Positions 40,590 to 49,157 of a stretch of DNA of 64,000 nt are shown here, one piece after another; position 1 is the first letter of the stretch; each line of letters begins with the position of its first letter. This DNA comes from Roseateles puraquae (GTDB taxonomy: Bacteria; Pseudomonadota; Gammaproteobacteria; Burkholderiales; Burkholderiaceae_C), in NCBI RefSeq assembly GCF_002205845.1, contig NZ_NISI01000007.1, positions 124,001 through 188,000 on the forward strand. Direction: 5' to 3'. The notes beneath the pieces were generated by a model that made no database searches, was not told where the DNA came from, and worked only from the letters and a program-made list of their open reading frames with translations. A program made the translations under genes and the position numbers.

Positions 40590-41905
40590 GCAGACCCATG
40601 GGATGGCTGGGCGTGGTGCGCCTGGGCCTGGTGCAGTCGGCACTCGGCGCCATCGTCGTGTTGACCACCTCGACGCTGAACCGCGTGATGGTGGTCGAGA
40701 TGGCGCTGCCGGCGCTGCTGCCGGGCCTGTTGCTGGGTTGGCACTACGTGGTGCAGGTGGCCCGGCCGCGCATGGGCCATGGTGCCGACCAGGGCCGGCG
40801 CTGCACGCCGTGGATCCTGGGCGGCATGGCGACGCTGGCGGCCGGTGGCTGGCTGGCCGCGCTGGCCACCGTGCTGATGGGTGCGCATCTGGTTGCGGGC
40901 GTGGCGTTGGCGCTGCTCGCCTATGGCCTGATCGGCCTGGGCGTGGCCGCCAGCGGCACCTCGCTGCTGACGCTGCTGGCCAAGCGCGTCGCGCCCGAGC
41001 GGCGTGCTGCTGCGGCCACCACGGTGTGGATCTTGATGATCGTCGGCTTCGTCATCACGGCCAAGGTCTCGGGCAGCCTGCTCGACCCCTTCTCGCCGCA
41101 GCGCCTGCTGGCCGTGGCCGGTGGCGTGGCGCTGGCGGCGGTGCTGGTGGCCGCCGTCGCTTTGTTCCGCCTCGAAGGACAGGGCACGGCGCAGGGCGAA
41201 GCGGCCGTGGCGCAGCTGCCCTTCGGCGAGGCCTTGCGCGCGGTGTGGGCCGAGCCGCGGGCGCGGCGCTTCACGATTTTCGTCTTCGTCTCCATGCTGG
41301 CCTACAGCATGCAAGACCTCATCCTGGAGCCCTTCGCCGGCCTCGTCTTCGGTCTCACGCCGGGGGCGACGACGCAGCTCTCCGGCACCCAGCATGGCGG
41401 CGCCCTGGTGGGCATGCTGCTGGCCGCGGGCGCCGGCAGCCGCTGGGCCGGCGGGCGATGGGGGAGCCTGCGGCGCTGGACCGTCTGGGGCTGTGTGGCC
41501 TCGGGCCTCGCGCTGTCGGGCCTGGTCATGGCGGGCCTGGTCGGGCCGGGCTGGCCGCTGGCGCCGAATGTGTTCCTGCTCGGCCTCGCCACCGGTGCGT
41601 TCTCCATTGCCGCTATCGGCTCGATGATGGGCCTGGCGGGCGCGGGTGGCGCCAACCAGGAGGGTGTCCGCATGGGCCTGTGGGGCGCGGCACAGGCCCA
41701 GGCCTTTGCGCTGGGCGGCATCGTGGGCACGGCGGCCAGTGACCTGGCCCGCTGGCTGCTGGCCAGCCCGGGCCCGGCCTATGCGCTGGTCTTCGTGGCC
41801 AATGCGGCCTTGTTCCTGGTCGCGGCCCGCCTGGCTGCGCGCGTCGATGCGCCCGCCCCGGCGCCGCAACCCAGCCACCTCGGCCAGCTCAGGAGAGCGC
41901 CATGA
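40586..41905 (+). CDS. PucC-family membrane protein (bacteriochlorophyll delivery/assembly, Orf428 type)
   Basis: A 439-residue, 12-helix protein of the PucC/BCD family with LNRVMVVEMALPALLPG, a HYVVQVARPRMGHGADQGRR loop and SMQDLILEPFAGLVFG. In purple bacteria the family member between bchG and bchP is thought to help deliver pigment to the complexes. It is clearly distinct from LhaA at 26463-27926. Coupled by ATGA to bchG before and to bchP after, so it is part of the same pigment-finishing operon. Confidence 0.85.
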   Translation: MSRPMGWLGVVRLGLVQSALGAIVVLTTSTLNRVMVVEMALPALLPGLLLGWHYVVQVARPRMGHGADQGRRCTPWILGGMATLAAGGWLAALATVLMGAHLVAGVALALLAYGLIGLGVAASGTSLLTLLAKRVAPERRAAAATTVWILMIVGFVITAKVSGSLLDPFSPQRLLAVAGGVALAAVLVAAVALFRLEGQGTAQGEAAVAQLPFGEALRAVWAEPRARRFTIFVFVSMLAYSMQDLILEPFAGLVFGLTPGATTQLSGTQHGGALVGMLLAAGAGSRWAGGRWGSLRRWTVWGCVASGLALSGLVMAGLVGPGWPLAPNVFLLGLATGAFSIAAIGSMMGLAGAGGANQEGVRMGLWGAAQAQAFALGGIVGTAASDLARWLLASPGPAYALVFVANAALFLVAARLAARVDAPAPAPQPSHLGQLRRAP

Positions 41906-43092
41906 CGACCCGCGCCACCGTCGACTTTGATGCCGTCGTCATCGGCGGCGGCCCGGCGGGTTCGACGGCAGCCGATGACCTGGCGCGTGCCGGTCACCGC
42001 GTGCTGCTGCTGGATCGCGCCGGCCGCATCAAGCCCTGCGGCGGTGCCATCCCGCCACGCCTGATCCAGGACTTCGCCATTCCCGACGAGATGCTGGTGG
42101 CGCGCGCCACGGCGGCGCGCATGATCTCGCCGCAGGCCGTGGAGGTGGACATCCCGATCCAAGGCGGCTTCGTCGGCATGGTCGACCGCGAGCACTTCGA
42201 CGAATGGCTGCGCGAGCGTGCGGCGTCCCACGGCGCCGAGCGCCGCGTGGGCAGCTTCGAGCGCCTGAGCCGTGACGACGACGGCATCAGCGTTGTGCAC
42301 TTCAGCACCGACACCGGCGCTGACAGCGTGCGCACCCGGGCCGTCATCGGGGCCGACGGTGCGCGCTCGCAGGTGGCGCAGCAGGCTGTGCCCGGTGCCG
42401 ACAAGGGCCGCTTCGTGTTCGCGTACCACGAGATCATTGCCGTGCCTGAAGCCTTGCCCGAAGGCTATGCAGCCAGCCGCTGCGAGGTGCACTACCGGGG
42501 CAGCCTGTCGCCTGACTTCTATGGCTGGGTCTTCCCGCACGGCGCCAGCGTCAGCGTGGGCACGGGCAGCGCCGACAAGGGCTTCTCGCTGCGCCGTGGC
42601 GTGATGCAGTTGCGTGCGGCTGCGGGCCTCGCCCATGCGCGCACCTTGCGCCGTGAAGGCGCCCCCATCCCGATGAAGCCCCTGCCGCGCTGGGACAACG
42701 GCCGTGACGTGGTGCTGGCGGGTGACGCCGCCGGGGTGGTCGCCCCGGCGTCGGGCGAAGGCATCTACTACGCCATGCTGGGCGGGCGCCTGGCGGCCGA
42801 GGCGGTGGCCGACATGCTGCGCAGCGGCAAGCCCCAGGCCCTGGCCAGCGCGCGCAAGCGCTTCATGCGTGAGCACGGTCGGGTGTTCTGGGTGCTCGGT
42901 GTCATGCAGCACTTCTGGTATTCGAGCGACAAGCGCCGCGAGCGCTTCGTCAGCATGTGCCGCGACCGTGATGTGCAGCAGCTGACCTTCGACGCCTACA
43001 TGCACAAGCGCCTGGTGCGCGCGCGGCCCATGGCCCATGTGCGCATCTTCTTCAAGGACATGGCGCACCTGCTCGGGTTGGCCCGTGTCTGA
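41902..43092 (+). CDS. bchP: Geranylgeranyl reductase BchP
   Basis: A 396-residue FAD-dependent enzyme that reduces the geranylgeranyl tail to phytyl. It has the dinucleotide-binding motif VVIGGGPAGSTAADDLA, the FAD contact CGGAIPPRL, and the second FAD motif VVLAGDAAGVVAPASGEGIYYAM. It overlaps the PucC-family gene by ATGA. Length is normal for BchP/ChlP (~390). Confidence 0.95.
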   Translation: MTTRATVDFDAVVIGGGPAGSTAADDLARAGHRVLLLDRAGRIKPCGGAIPPRLIQDFAIPDEMLVARATAARMISPQAVEVDIPIQGGFVGMVDREHFDEWLRERAASHGAERRVGSFERLSRDDDGISVVHFSTDTGADSVRTRAVIGADGARSQVAQQAVPGADKGRFVFAYHEIIAVPEALPEGYAASRCEVHYRGSLSPDFYGWVFPHGASVSVGTGSADKGFSLRRGVMQLRAAAGLAHARTLRREGAPIPMKPLPRWDNGRDVVLAGDAAGVVAPASGEGIYYAMLGGRLAAEAVADMLRSGKPQALASARKRFMREHGRVFWVLGVMQHFWYSSDKRRERFVSMCRDRDVQQLTFDAYMHKRLVRARPMAHVRIFFKDMAHLLGLARV

Positions 43093-43110
43093 GGCTTGTG
43101 TGAGGTGCGC

Positions 43111-43413
43111 GTGAACGAGTCTGAAGTTTTGTTGCGCATGGTCGAGGTCGTGCTGCTCGCAAGCCTGATTGAACTGCTCTGGCTTATGACCCACATCAGT
43201 GCAGCCCCGCGCGGGCTGCTGCCCAATCTGCTCGCCGGCTTCAGCCTGGCCCTGGCCTTGCGCCTGGGCCTGGGTGGGGCGGGCGTGGCCTGGGTCGGCG
43301 CGTGCCTCGCGTCGGCCGGGGTCTGTCATCTGTTCGACCTTCGGGCCCGCTGGCACCGACCGGTCGCCTCCCTTCCCCCCGTTGCCAGCAGACACGAAAG
43401 GTCTACCCCATGA
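43111..43413 (+). CDS. Small membrane protein between bchP and hip
   Basis: A 100-residue protein with two to three hydrophobic segments (MVEVVLLASLIELLWLM; LLAGFSLALALRLGLG; AWVGACLASAGVCHLF). It starts at GTG 43111; TTG 43096 is possible but has no better ribosome site. Its stop overlaps the hip start (ATGA), so it is translated with the electron carrier. No family recognised. Position suggests a role in electron transport or complex assembly in the photosynthetic membrane, which is inference. Confidence 0.65.
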   Translation: MNESEVLLRMVEVVLLASLIELLWLMTHISAAPRGLLPNLLAGFSLALALRLGLGGAGVAWVGACLASAGVCHLFDLRARWHRPVASLPPVASRHERSTP

Positions 43414-43712
43414 ACAGCCGTCGCCAGTTCATCCGTCTCATCCCCGTCGCCGGAGCCGGCCTCATCGCCGGTACGGCGTGGTCGCAGGCGATGGTGGACG
43501 AGAAAGACGCCACCGCCCAGTCTCTCGGTTATCACGCCGATGCCTCCAAGATCGACAAGGCCAAGCAACCCAAGTACGTGGCCGGTTCGGCTTGTGGCAA
43601 CTGCTCGCTCTACCAAGGCAAGGCGGGTGCGGCGGCCGGCCCCTGCCCGATCTTTGCGGGCAAGCAGGTCTCGGCCAAGGGCTGGTGCACGGCCTACGTG
43701 AAGAAGGCCTAG
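43410..43712 (+). CDS. hip: High-potential iron-sulfur protein (HiPIP)
   Basis: A 100-residue periplasmic electron carrier with a twin-arginine signal (RRQFIR at 4-9) and mature start near residue 27-30. The four [4Fe-4S] ligands are Cys62, Cys65, Cys79 and Cys93 in the HiPIP spacing C-x2-C-x13-C-x13-C. HiPIP reduces the photo-oxidised reaction-centre cytochrome in Rubrivivax-type bacteria. It lies within the PGC and is coupled to the small membrane protein by ATGA. Confidence 0.95.
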   Translation: MNSRRQFIRLIPVAGAGLIAGTAWSQAMVDEKDATAQSLGYHADASKIDKAKQPKYVAGSACGNCSLYQGKAGAAAGPCPIFAGKQVSAKGWCTAYVKKA

Positions 43713-43766
43713 GCATGAGGCTCGCTGCGCTGTGCGGCAAGCCTGCGCGTCGGATGGACCTCTGAC

Positions 43767-45059
43767 GTGCGGCTGCTGCCCGCTGACCTCCCGGAGCGCA
43801 GCGCGCTGGCCATGGAGGTCCATGCCCGCCCGTCCGAGCCGCTTGCGGCCCCCGGTCGGGCGAGCTATGTGGCGGTGCTGGTGGACGCCGACGAGCGCGA
43901 GTTGGCCCACCTCGGGCGTCTGTGCCGGCAGCACGGCCAGCCCGCTCCCGCGCCCGATGCCGTGCATTGGAGCGGCCCCATCGGCGCACTGCGCCTGAAA
44001 TGGGAGCGGCACGGCGAGTTCTCCAGCTACACCCTGCTGATGCCGTCTGACGGCAGCGAGCCATTCGCCGACACGGCTGCCGCGCAGCTGCCGGCCGGCT
44101 GGCTGGCCGGCGTGCCCGGCATGACGGTCTATGCCGGCCATGCCGAGTTGCTTTCGCCCACCGAAGGCCGGGCCCTCGGCGACCTGCTGCGCCAATGCTT
44201 TGGCGAACGCATGGTGGTGGGCAGTGCCATCGGGGATGGGGCCCGCCTGGTCTACTCCGACTTCCTGACCCACACCGACGGCTTTGGTCGTTTCCTGCTC
44301 ATCGACCAAGGCTTCACGCCGCTGGTCGCGGGCCGCATGCTGCAGCGCCTCTTCGAGATCGAGGCCTACCGCATGATGGCCCTGCTGGCCTTTCCGGTGG
44401 CACGGCGCCTGTCCCCGCGCCTGCAGGCCATCGAGCGCGCGCTGGCGGCCCTGGCCGACAGCATCGCCGCCGGCAACGCCCGCGAGACCGGCCGCGACGA
44501 GAACCTGCTGCAGGAGCTCACACGCCTGGCGGCCGAGATCGAGAGCGGCCTGGCCGCCAGCCAGTTCCGCTTCGGTGCCTGCCGGGCCTATGCGGCTCTG
44601 GTGCGCACCCGCATCGGCGAGCTGCGCGAGCGCCGCCTGACCGGCCTGCAGACGCTGGACGAGTTCATGGGCCGGCGCTTCACGCCCGCCGTGGCCACCT
44701 GCGCCACCGTCTCGCAGCGCATGCACGATCTCTCCGAGCGTGTCGCTCAGGCCAGCCATCTGCTGTCGACCCGCGTGGACATCGTGCGCGAGCAGCAAAA
44801 CCTGGCCCTGCTCGCGTCCATGGACCGCCGGGCCAAGCTGCAACTGCGGCTGCAGCAGACCGTGGAGGGCCTGTCCATCGCGGCCATCGTCTACTACATG
44901 GCCGGGGTGGTCGGCTATGTGGCCAAGGGTGGCCGTTCGCTCGGGCTCAAGCTCGATGTTGATCTTTTCGTGGGCCTGAGCGTGCCGGTGCTGGCGCTGC
45001 TGGCCTTCCAGGCCGTGCGGCGCGCGCGCCGGCATGCCAGTGAACAAGAGGCCCACTGA
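43767..45059 (+). CDS. DUF3422 family membrane protein
   Basis: A 430-residue protein starting at GTG 43767. The N-terminal region contains EVHARPSEPL, the hallmark of DUF3422, then FSSYTLL and LIDQGFTPLVAGRMLQRLFEIEAYRMMALLAFP. A coiled-coil stretch (~220-370) precedes two C-terminal membrane helices. Function unknown. It lies 4 bp before bchI and probably shares its transcript; DUF3422 genes occur in other proteobacterial PGC surroundings as I recall, but a photosynthetic role is not established. Confidence 0.85.
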   Translation: MRLLPADLPERSALAMEVHARPSEPLAAPGRASYVAVLVDADERELAHLGRLCRQHGQPAPAPDAVHWSGPIGALRLKWERHGEFSSYTLLMPSDGSEPFADTAAAQLPAGWLAGVPGMTVYAGHAELLSPTEGRALGDLLRQCFGERMVVGSAIGDGARLVYSDFLTHTDGFGRFLLIDQGFTPLVAGRMLQRLFEIEAYRMMALLAFPVARRLSPRLQAIERALAALADSIAAGNARETGRDENLLQELTRLAAEIESGLAASQFRFGACRAYAALVRTRIGELRERRLTGLQTLDEFMGRRFTPAVATCATVSQRMHDLSERVAQASHLLSTRVDIVREQQNLALLASMDRRAKLQLRLQQTVEGLSIAAIVYYMAGVVGYVAKGGRSLGLKLDVDLFVGLSVPVLALLAFQAVRRARRHASEQEAH

Positions 45060-45063
45060 TCCC

Positions 45064-46083
45064 ATGAGCACCCCCTATCCTTTCTCTGCGCTCGTCGGCC
45101 AGGACGAGATGAAGCGCGCCATCCTGATTGCGGCGGTTGAGCCCGCCATCGGCGGCTTGCTGGTGCTCGGCGACCGTGGCACCGGCAAGTCGACGGCGGT
45201 GCGGGGTCTGGCAGCCTTGCTGCCCAAGATGCGCGCCGTGCAGGGCTGCCGCTACCACTGCGACCCCCAGGCCATCGGCGGCTGTGACGACTGTGTCCAT
45301 CTGAAGCAGGGCGTGCGGGTGCGCACCGAAGAGCTGCCCGTGCCCGTGGTCGACCTGCCGCTGGGCGCCAGCGAAGACCGCGTGCTGGGCGCGCTGGACC
45401 TGGAGCGCGCGCTGTCGCAGGGCGTCAAGGTGTTCGAGCCCGGCTTGCTGGCCAAGGCCCACCGGGGCTTCCTCTACATCGACGAGGTCAACCTGCTGGA
45501 AGACCATCTCGTGGACCTGCTGATCGACGTGGCCGCCTCCGGCGAGAACCTCATCGAGCGCGAGGGCCTGAGCCTGCGCCACCCCGCCCGCTTCGTGCTG
45601 ATCGGCAGCGGCAACCCGGAAGAGGGCGAGCTGCGCCCGCAGTTGCAAGACCGCTTTGGCCTCAGCGTCGAAGTGCGCACGCCCACCGACATCGCCGAGC
45701 GCGTGGAGGTCGTGCGCCGCCGCGACGCCTATGAGCGCGACCCCGCTGCGTTTAGTGCGCAGTGGGCCAAGGCCGATGCCAAGGTGCGCCGCCAGATCCT
45801 GCAGGCGCGTGACCGCCTGGGCGCGCTCACCGTGGGTGATGACGTGCTGCAGCGCGCCGCCGAGCTGTGCGTGGCGGTGGGCAGCGACGGCCTGCGCGGC
45901 GAGCTCACGCTGATGCGCGCGGCCCGCGCGTTGGCTGCGCTGGAGGGCGCCGAGACGGTCACGCTCACCCACCTGCGCGACGTCGCCGTGTCGGCCCTGC
46001 GCCATCGCTTGCGCCGCAACCCGCTGGATGACACCGCCTCGGGCGACCGCATTGAGCGCGCCGTGGCGGAACTGTGGGCTTGA
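45064..46083 (+). CDS. bchI: Magnesium chelatase ATPase subunit I
   Basis: A 339-residue AAA+ ATPase that drives Mg2+ insertion together with BchD and BchH. Walker A is GDRGTGKST, Walker B LYIDEVNLL, sensor IGSGNPEEGELRPQLQDRFGL. Starts MSTPYPFSALVGQDEMK, as usual. It follows the DUF3422 gene by 4 bp and is followed by bchD. Confidence 0.96.
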   Translation: MSTPYPFSALVGQDEMKRAILIAAVEPAIGGLLVLGDRGTGKSTAVRGLAALLPKMRAVQGCRYHCDPQAIGGCDDCVHLKQGVRVRTEELPVPVVDLPLGASEDRVLGALDLERALSQGVKVFEPGLLAKAHRGFLYIDEVNLLEDHLVDLLIDVAASGENLIEREGLSLRHPARFVLIGSGNPEEGELRPQLQDRFGLSVEVRTPTDIAERVEVVRRRDAYERDPAAFSAQWAKADAKVRRQILQARDRLGALTVGDDVLQRAAELCVAVGSDGLRGELTLMRAARALAALEGAETVTLTHLRDVAVSALRHRLRRNPLDDTASGDRIERAVAELWA

Positions 46084-46109
46084 TCCCGCCGGCTGCAGCT
46101 CGGCCGCCG

Positions 46110-47828
46110 ATGATGAACGATGCCGCCACCCAGGCCGCCTGCCTGCTGGCGGTGGACCCCGCGGGCCTCGGCGGCCTGTGCCTGCGAGGCGGGCACAGCC
46201 CGGCGCGGGACGCCTTGCTGACGGGCCTGCGCACCGTGCTGCCCGTCGGCACCCCCTGGCGCCGCGTGCCCCTGCAGGTGGATGACGATCGCCTGCTCGG
46301 CGGGCTTGATCTCGGCGCCAGCCTCGCCACTGGCCGGCCCGTGCAACAGCCGGGCCTGATCGCCGAGGCGGCGGGCGGCCTGCTGCTGCTGCCCATGGCC
46401 GAGCGGGCCGACGCGGGCCTCGCCGCCCGGCTCGCCGCGGCGCTGGACGACCGCGAGGCCCGCGTCGGCCTCGTCGCCCTGGATGAAGGCCTGTCGCCCG
46501 ACGAGACCCTGCCGGCGTCCCTGCAGGAGCGGCTCGGCCTCATCGCCACGGTGACGCTCGACGCGCACGGCAGCACCCCTGAATTCCCCGCCCTGGCCAC
46601 CGTCGACGCCGCCCGTGCGCGGCTGGCCGCGGTGGCCTGTGACGAGGCCACCGTGCAGGCCTTGAGCGCGACGGCTTCGGCGCTGGGCATCGTTTCAATG
46701 CGCACCGTCTGGCAGGCCTGGTGCGCGGCGCGTGCGTCGGCCGCGCTGGCCGGGCGTTCGTCGGTCACGCAGGCCGATGCCGAGCTTGCCGCGCGGTTGG
46801 TGCTGGCGCCGCGCGCGCGGGCGTTGCCGGCACCCGCCGAGCCGCCGGAGGCCCAGGCGCCACCGTCCCCGCCGCCAGAGTCGCAGGAGCGCCCAGACGC
46901 GCCGTCGACCGACGCCACCACGCCGTCGCCCTCCGAGGTGCAGGCCCTGCAGGAGCAGACCCTCGCCGCGGCGCAGGCAGCCATCCCACCCGGCCTGCTC
47001 GAAAGCCTCGCCGGCATGGAACCACGCCAGGGCGCTGCCGGCGGGCGACGGGGCGCGCCCGCCCGCCCGGCGCAGAGCGGCCGCCCGCTGGCTTCGCGCC
47101 GTGGCAGCCTGGGCGCCGGCAAGCGGCTGGACCTGCTCGCCACCTTGCGCGCGGCCGTGCCCTGGCAGCACCTGCGCCGCCGTGAGCGAGACGCGCAAGG
47201 CCTGCCCTCCGCGCCGACCCGCCTGCTGCTGCGCCGCGACGACTTCCACATCAAGCGCTACCGCCGCCCGCAGGAGACGACCACGGTCTTCGTCGTTGAC
47301 GCCTCGGGTTCACAAGCCCTGCACCGGCTGGCCGAGGCCAAGGGCGCGGTCGAGCTGCTGCTGGCCGACTGCTATGTGCGCCGCGACCGTGTCGCGCTCA
47401 TTGCCTTTCGCGGCGCCGGGGCCGAGCTGCTGCTGCCACCCACCCGCTCGCTGGCGCGCGCGCGGCGTTCGCTCGCCAGCCTGCCCGGCGGCGGTGGCAC
47501 GCCGCTGGCTGCGGGCCTGGAAGCCGCCTCGCTGCTCGGCGGCCAGGTGCAGGCCCGCGACGGCGGCCGGGCCGTGCTCGTCTTCCTGACCGACGCCCGC
47601 GCCAACATCGCCCGAGATGGCAGCCCCGGCCGCACCCAGGCCGCGCAAGACGCCCTCGCCGTGGCCCGCCGCGTGCGTGCCCAGGGGCTGCACAGCCTGC
47701 TCATCGACACCTCCCCCCGCCCCGAGCCCGCCGCGCTGCTGCTGGCCCAGACGCTGGGCGCCCGCTACGTGCCGCTGCCGCACGGGCAGGCCGCCCAGGT
47801 GCATGCGGTGGTGGCGCAGGCGATTTGA
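46110..47828 (+). CDS. bchD: Magnesium chelatase subunit D
   Basis: A 572-residue subunit with an N-terminal AAA+-like domain lacking an intact Walker A, a Pro/acidic linker (~235-280), and a C-terminal integrin-I (VWA) domain. The MIDAS motif is VVDASGSQ, with a second LTDARANI. It forms a double ring with BchI. The ATG at 46110 (MMNDAATQAA) fits the family; a GTG at 46074, overlapping bchI by 10 bp, is the alternative. Confidence 0.92.
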   Translation: MMNDAATQAACLLAVDPAGLGGLCLRGGHSPARDALLTGLRTVLPVGTPWRRVPLQVDDDRLLGGLDLGASLATGRPVQQPGLIAEAAGGLLLLPMAERADAGLAARLAAALDDREARVGLVALDEGLSPDETLPASLQERLGLIATVTLDAHGSTPEFPALATVDAARARLAAVACDEATVQALSATASALGIVSMRTVWQAWCAARASAALAGRSSVTQADAELAARLVLAPRARALPAPAEPPEAQAPPSPPPESQERPDAPSTDATTPSPSEVQALQEQTLAAAQAAIPPGLLESLAGMEPRQGAAGGRRGAPARPAQSGRPLASRRGSLGAGKRLDLLATLRAAVPWQHLRRRERDAQGLPSAPTRLLLRRDDFHIKRYRRPQETTTVFVVDASGSQALHRLAEAKGAVELLLADCYVRRDRVALIAFRGAGAELLLPPTRSLARARRSLASLPGGGGTPLAAGLEAASLLGGQVQARDGGRAVLVFLTDARANIARDGSPGRTQAAQDALAVARRVRAQGLHSLLIDTSPRPEPAALLLAQTLGARYVPLPHGQAAQVHAVVAQAI

Positions 47829-47853
47829 AGGTCGTCGGGTGGCGCCATATGCT
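47825..47853 (+). promoter_or_regulatory. Candidate vapBC promoter/operator
   Basis: TTGAAG (47825-47830), 17 nt, TATGCT (47848-47853), overlapping an imperfect palindrome ATATGC-TGAC-GCTATAT that could be the VapB operator. It begins in the bchD stop codon. Confidence 0.4.
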
Positions 47854-47885
47854 GACGCTATATCCCACTTGCCGCGGGTCTCGTC

Positions 47886-48119
47886 ATGAGCATCACCACC
47901 GTGTTCACCAACAACCGTTCGCAAGCCGTTCGTCTCCCGGCGGACGTGCGCCTGCCGGAGGGCGTCAAGAAGGTGCAGGTCCGGGCGCGTGGTCGTGACC
48001 GCATCATTTCTCCGGTGGGCCACACCTGGGACGAGTTCTTCCTCAATGGGCCGCGCGCTTCTGATGACTTCATGGCCGATCGCGCGGAGCAGCAACAGCC
48101 GGATCGGGAATCCTTCTGA
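47886..48119 (+). CDS. vapB: VapB-type antitoxin (AbrB/SpoVT DNA-binding domain)
   Basis: A 77-residue protein with the swapped-hairpin AbrB pattern TTVFTNNRSQAVRLPADVRLPEGV in its first 30 residues and a charged C-terminal tail (~55-77) that would bind the toxin. VapB neutralises VapC and represses its own promoter. It is followed 11 bp later by the PIN-domain toxin. The pair sits between bchD and bchO genes, inside the photosynthesis cluster. Confidence 0.88.
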   Translation: MSITTVFTNNRSQAVRLPADVRLPEGVKKVQVRARGRDRIISPVGHTWDEFFLNGPRASDDFMADRAEQQQPDRESF

Positions 48120-48130
48120 GGCCGGCGTCG

Positions 48131-48541
48131 ATGCTGAAGTACCTGCTCGACACCAACTTCGTCATCTACGTCATCAAGCGTCGCCCCATCGAGGTGATGG
48201 GCCTGTTCAACGAGAACGCCGGCCGCATGGCCATGTCGGCTGTCACCCTGAGCGAGCTCTACCATGGCGCGGAGAAGAGCGCCAAGGTCGCCCAGAACCT
48301 CGCGGTGGTGGAGGAGTTCGCCAGCCTGATCGAGGTGCTGCCGTACGGCCCCAGGGCGTCACCGCATTACGGCTCCATCCGCTCGGCCCTTGAGAAGATC
48401 GGGCGGCCGATCGGCGTCAATGACCTGCACATTGCTGCCCATGCGCGCAGCGAGGGGCTGACGCTGGTCACCAACAACGTGGGCGAGTTCGAACGGGTGC
48501 CTGGACTCCTTCTTGAAAACTGGGTGGCCAGCCAGCCCTGA
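48131..48541 (+). CDS. vapC: VapC toxin, PIN-domain ribonuclease
   Basis: A 136-residue PIN ribonuclease. The acidic metal-binding residues are Asp7 (LLDTNFVIYV), Glu42 (TLSELYHG) and Asp98 (GVNDLHIAAHA), followed by LVTNNVGEFERVPGL, the typical C-terminal VapC signature. All catalytic positions are intact, so the toxin is probably active. Most VapC enzymes cut tRNA or rRNA. It belongs to the GNV-ND type with tight vapB spacing. Confidence 0.9.
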   Translation: MLKYLLDTNFVIYVIKRRPIEVMGLFNENAGRMAMSAVTLSELYHGAEKSAKVAQNLAVVEEFASLIEVLPYGPRASPHYGSIRSALEKIGRPIGVNDLHIAAHARSEGLTLVTNNVGEFERVPGLLLENWVASQP

Positions 48542-48597
48542 GCCGGGCAGTGCGGGCGCCTGGTACGCATCGCGCCTTGTGCGGCAAGATGCCTCCC

Positions 48598-48966
48598 ATG
48601 CAGCTCTCCCACACCACCCCCATTCTGCGCAGCTTCGACGAAGCGAAGGCCCGTGAGTTCTATGTGCAGTTCCTGGGCTTCCAGGTCGACTGGGACCATC
48701 GATTCGAGCCGGGGCTGCCGCTGTATCTGCAGGTGTCGCGCGATGCCTGCGTGCTGCATCTGTCCGAACATCATGGCGACGCCTGCCCGGGTGCGGCCTT
48801 GCGCATCCAGGTGGATGACATCGACGCCTTCCATGCCGAGCTGATGGCTCGCGCCTACGGTTTTGCGCGCCCGGTGCTGCAGGACATGCCTTGGGGGTCG
48901 CGGGACTTCACGGTGACCGATCCCTTTGGCAACCGGCTGACGTTCACCAACGCGATCAGCACCTGA
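48598..48966 (+). CDS. Glyoxalase/bleomycin-resistance-like VOC superfamily protein
   Basis: A 122-residue single-domain VOC protein. It has the beta-alpha pattern FDEAKAREFYVQFLGFQVDW, HLSEHHGDACPG with a metal-type His, and the ending TDPFGNRLTF. The start ATG 48598 opens on MQLSHTTPILRSFD; upstream in-frame ATGs add an unrelated tail. Such proteins bind metal or small electrophiles, some confer bleomycin-type resistance. It follows vapC and seems unrelated to photosynthesis. Confidence 0.8.
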   Translation: MQLSHTTPILRSFDEAKAREFYVQFLGFQVDWDHRFEPGLPLYLQVSRDACVLHLSEHHGDACPGAALRIQVDDIDAFHAELMARAYGFARPVLQDMPWGSRDFTVTDPFGNRLTFTNAIST

Positions 48967-49157
48967 GCTGGGTGCTCTGGGTCGGCGGTAGGGCAGCCGA
49001 AGCTCGTGCGTCCGGTTCAGCGGCGGATCGCGATCCGCTCTACCTGGCCCGAGGCTGCTGCTGGCCGACAGCCGGCACCGGCACCCTAGCCCTGTAGCCT
49101 GACTGACCGCAATGCTGAGCACCAGCCGCTCGCGGTCGTTCACCGCCATCGCCAGGG

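Noticed and set aside
38175-40643. An 822-codon minus-strand frame opposite ppsR and bchG
   Set aside because: His/Gln/Arg-rich low-information translation typical of antisense shadow; both plus-strand genes are clear.
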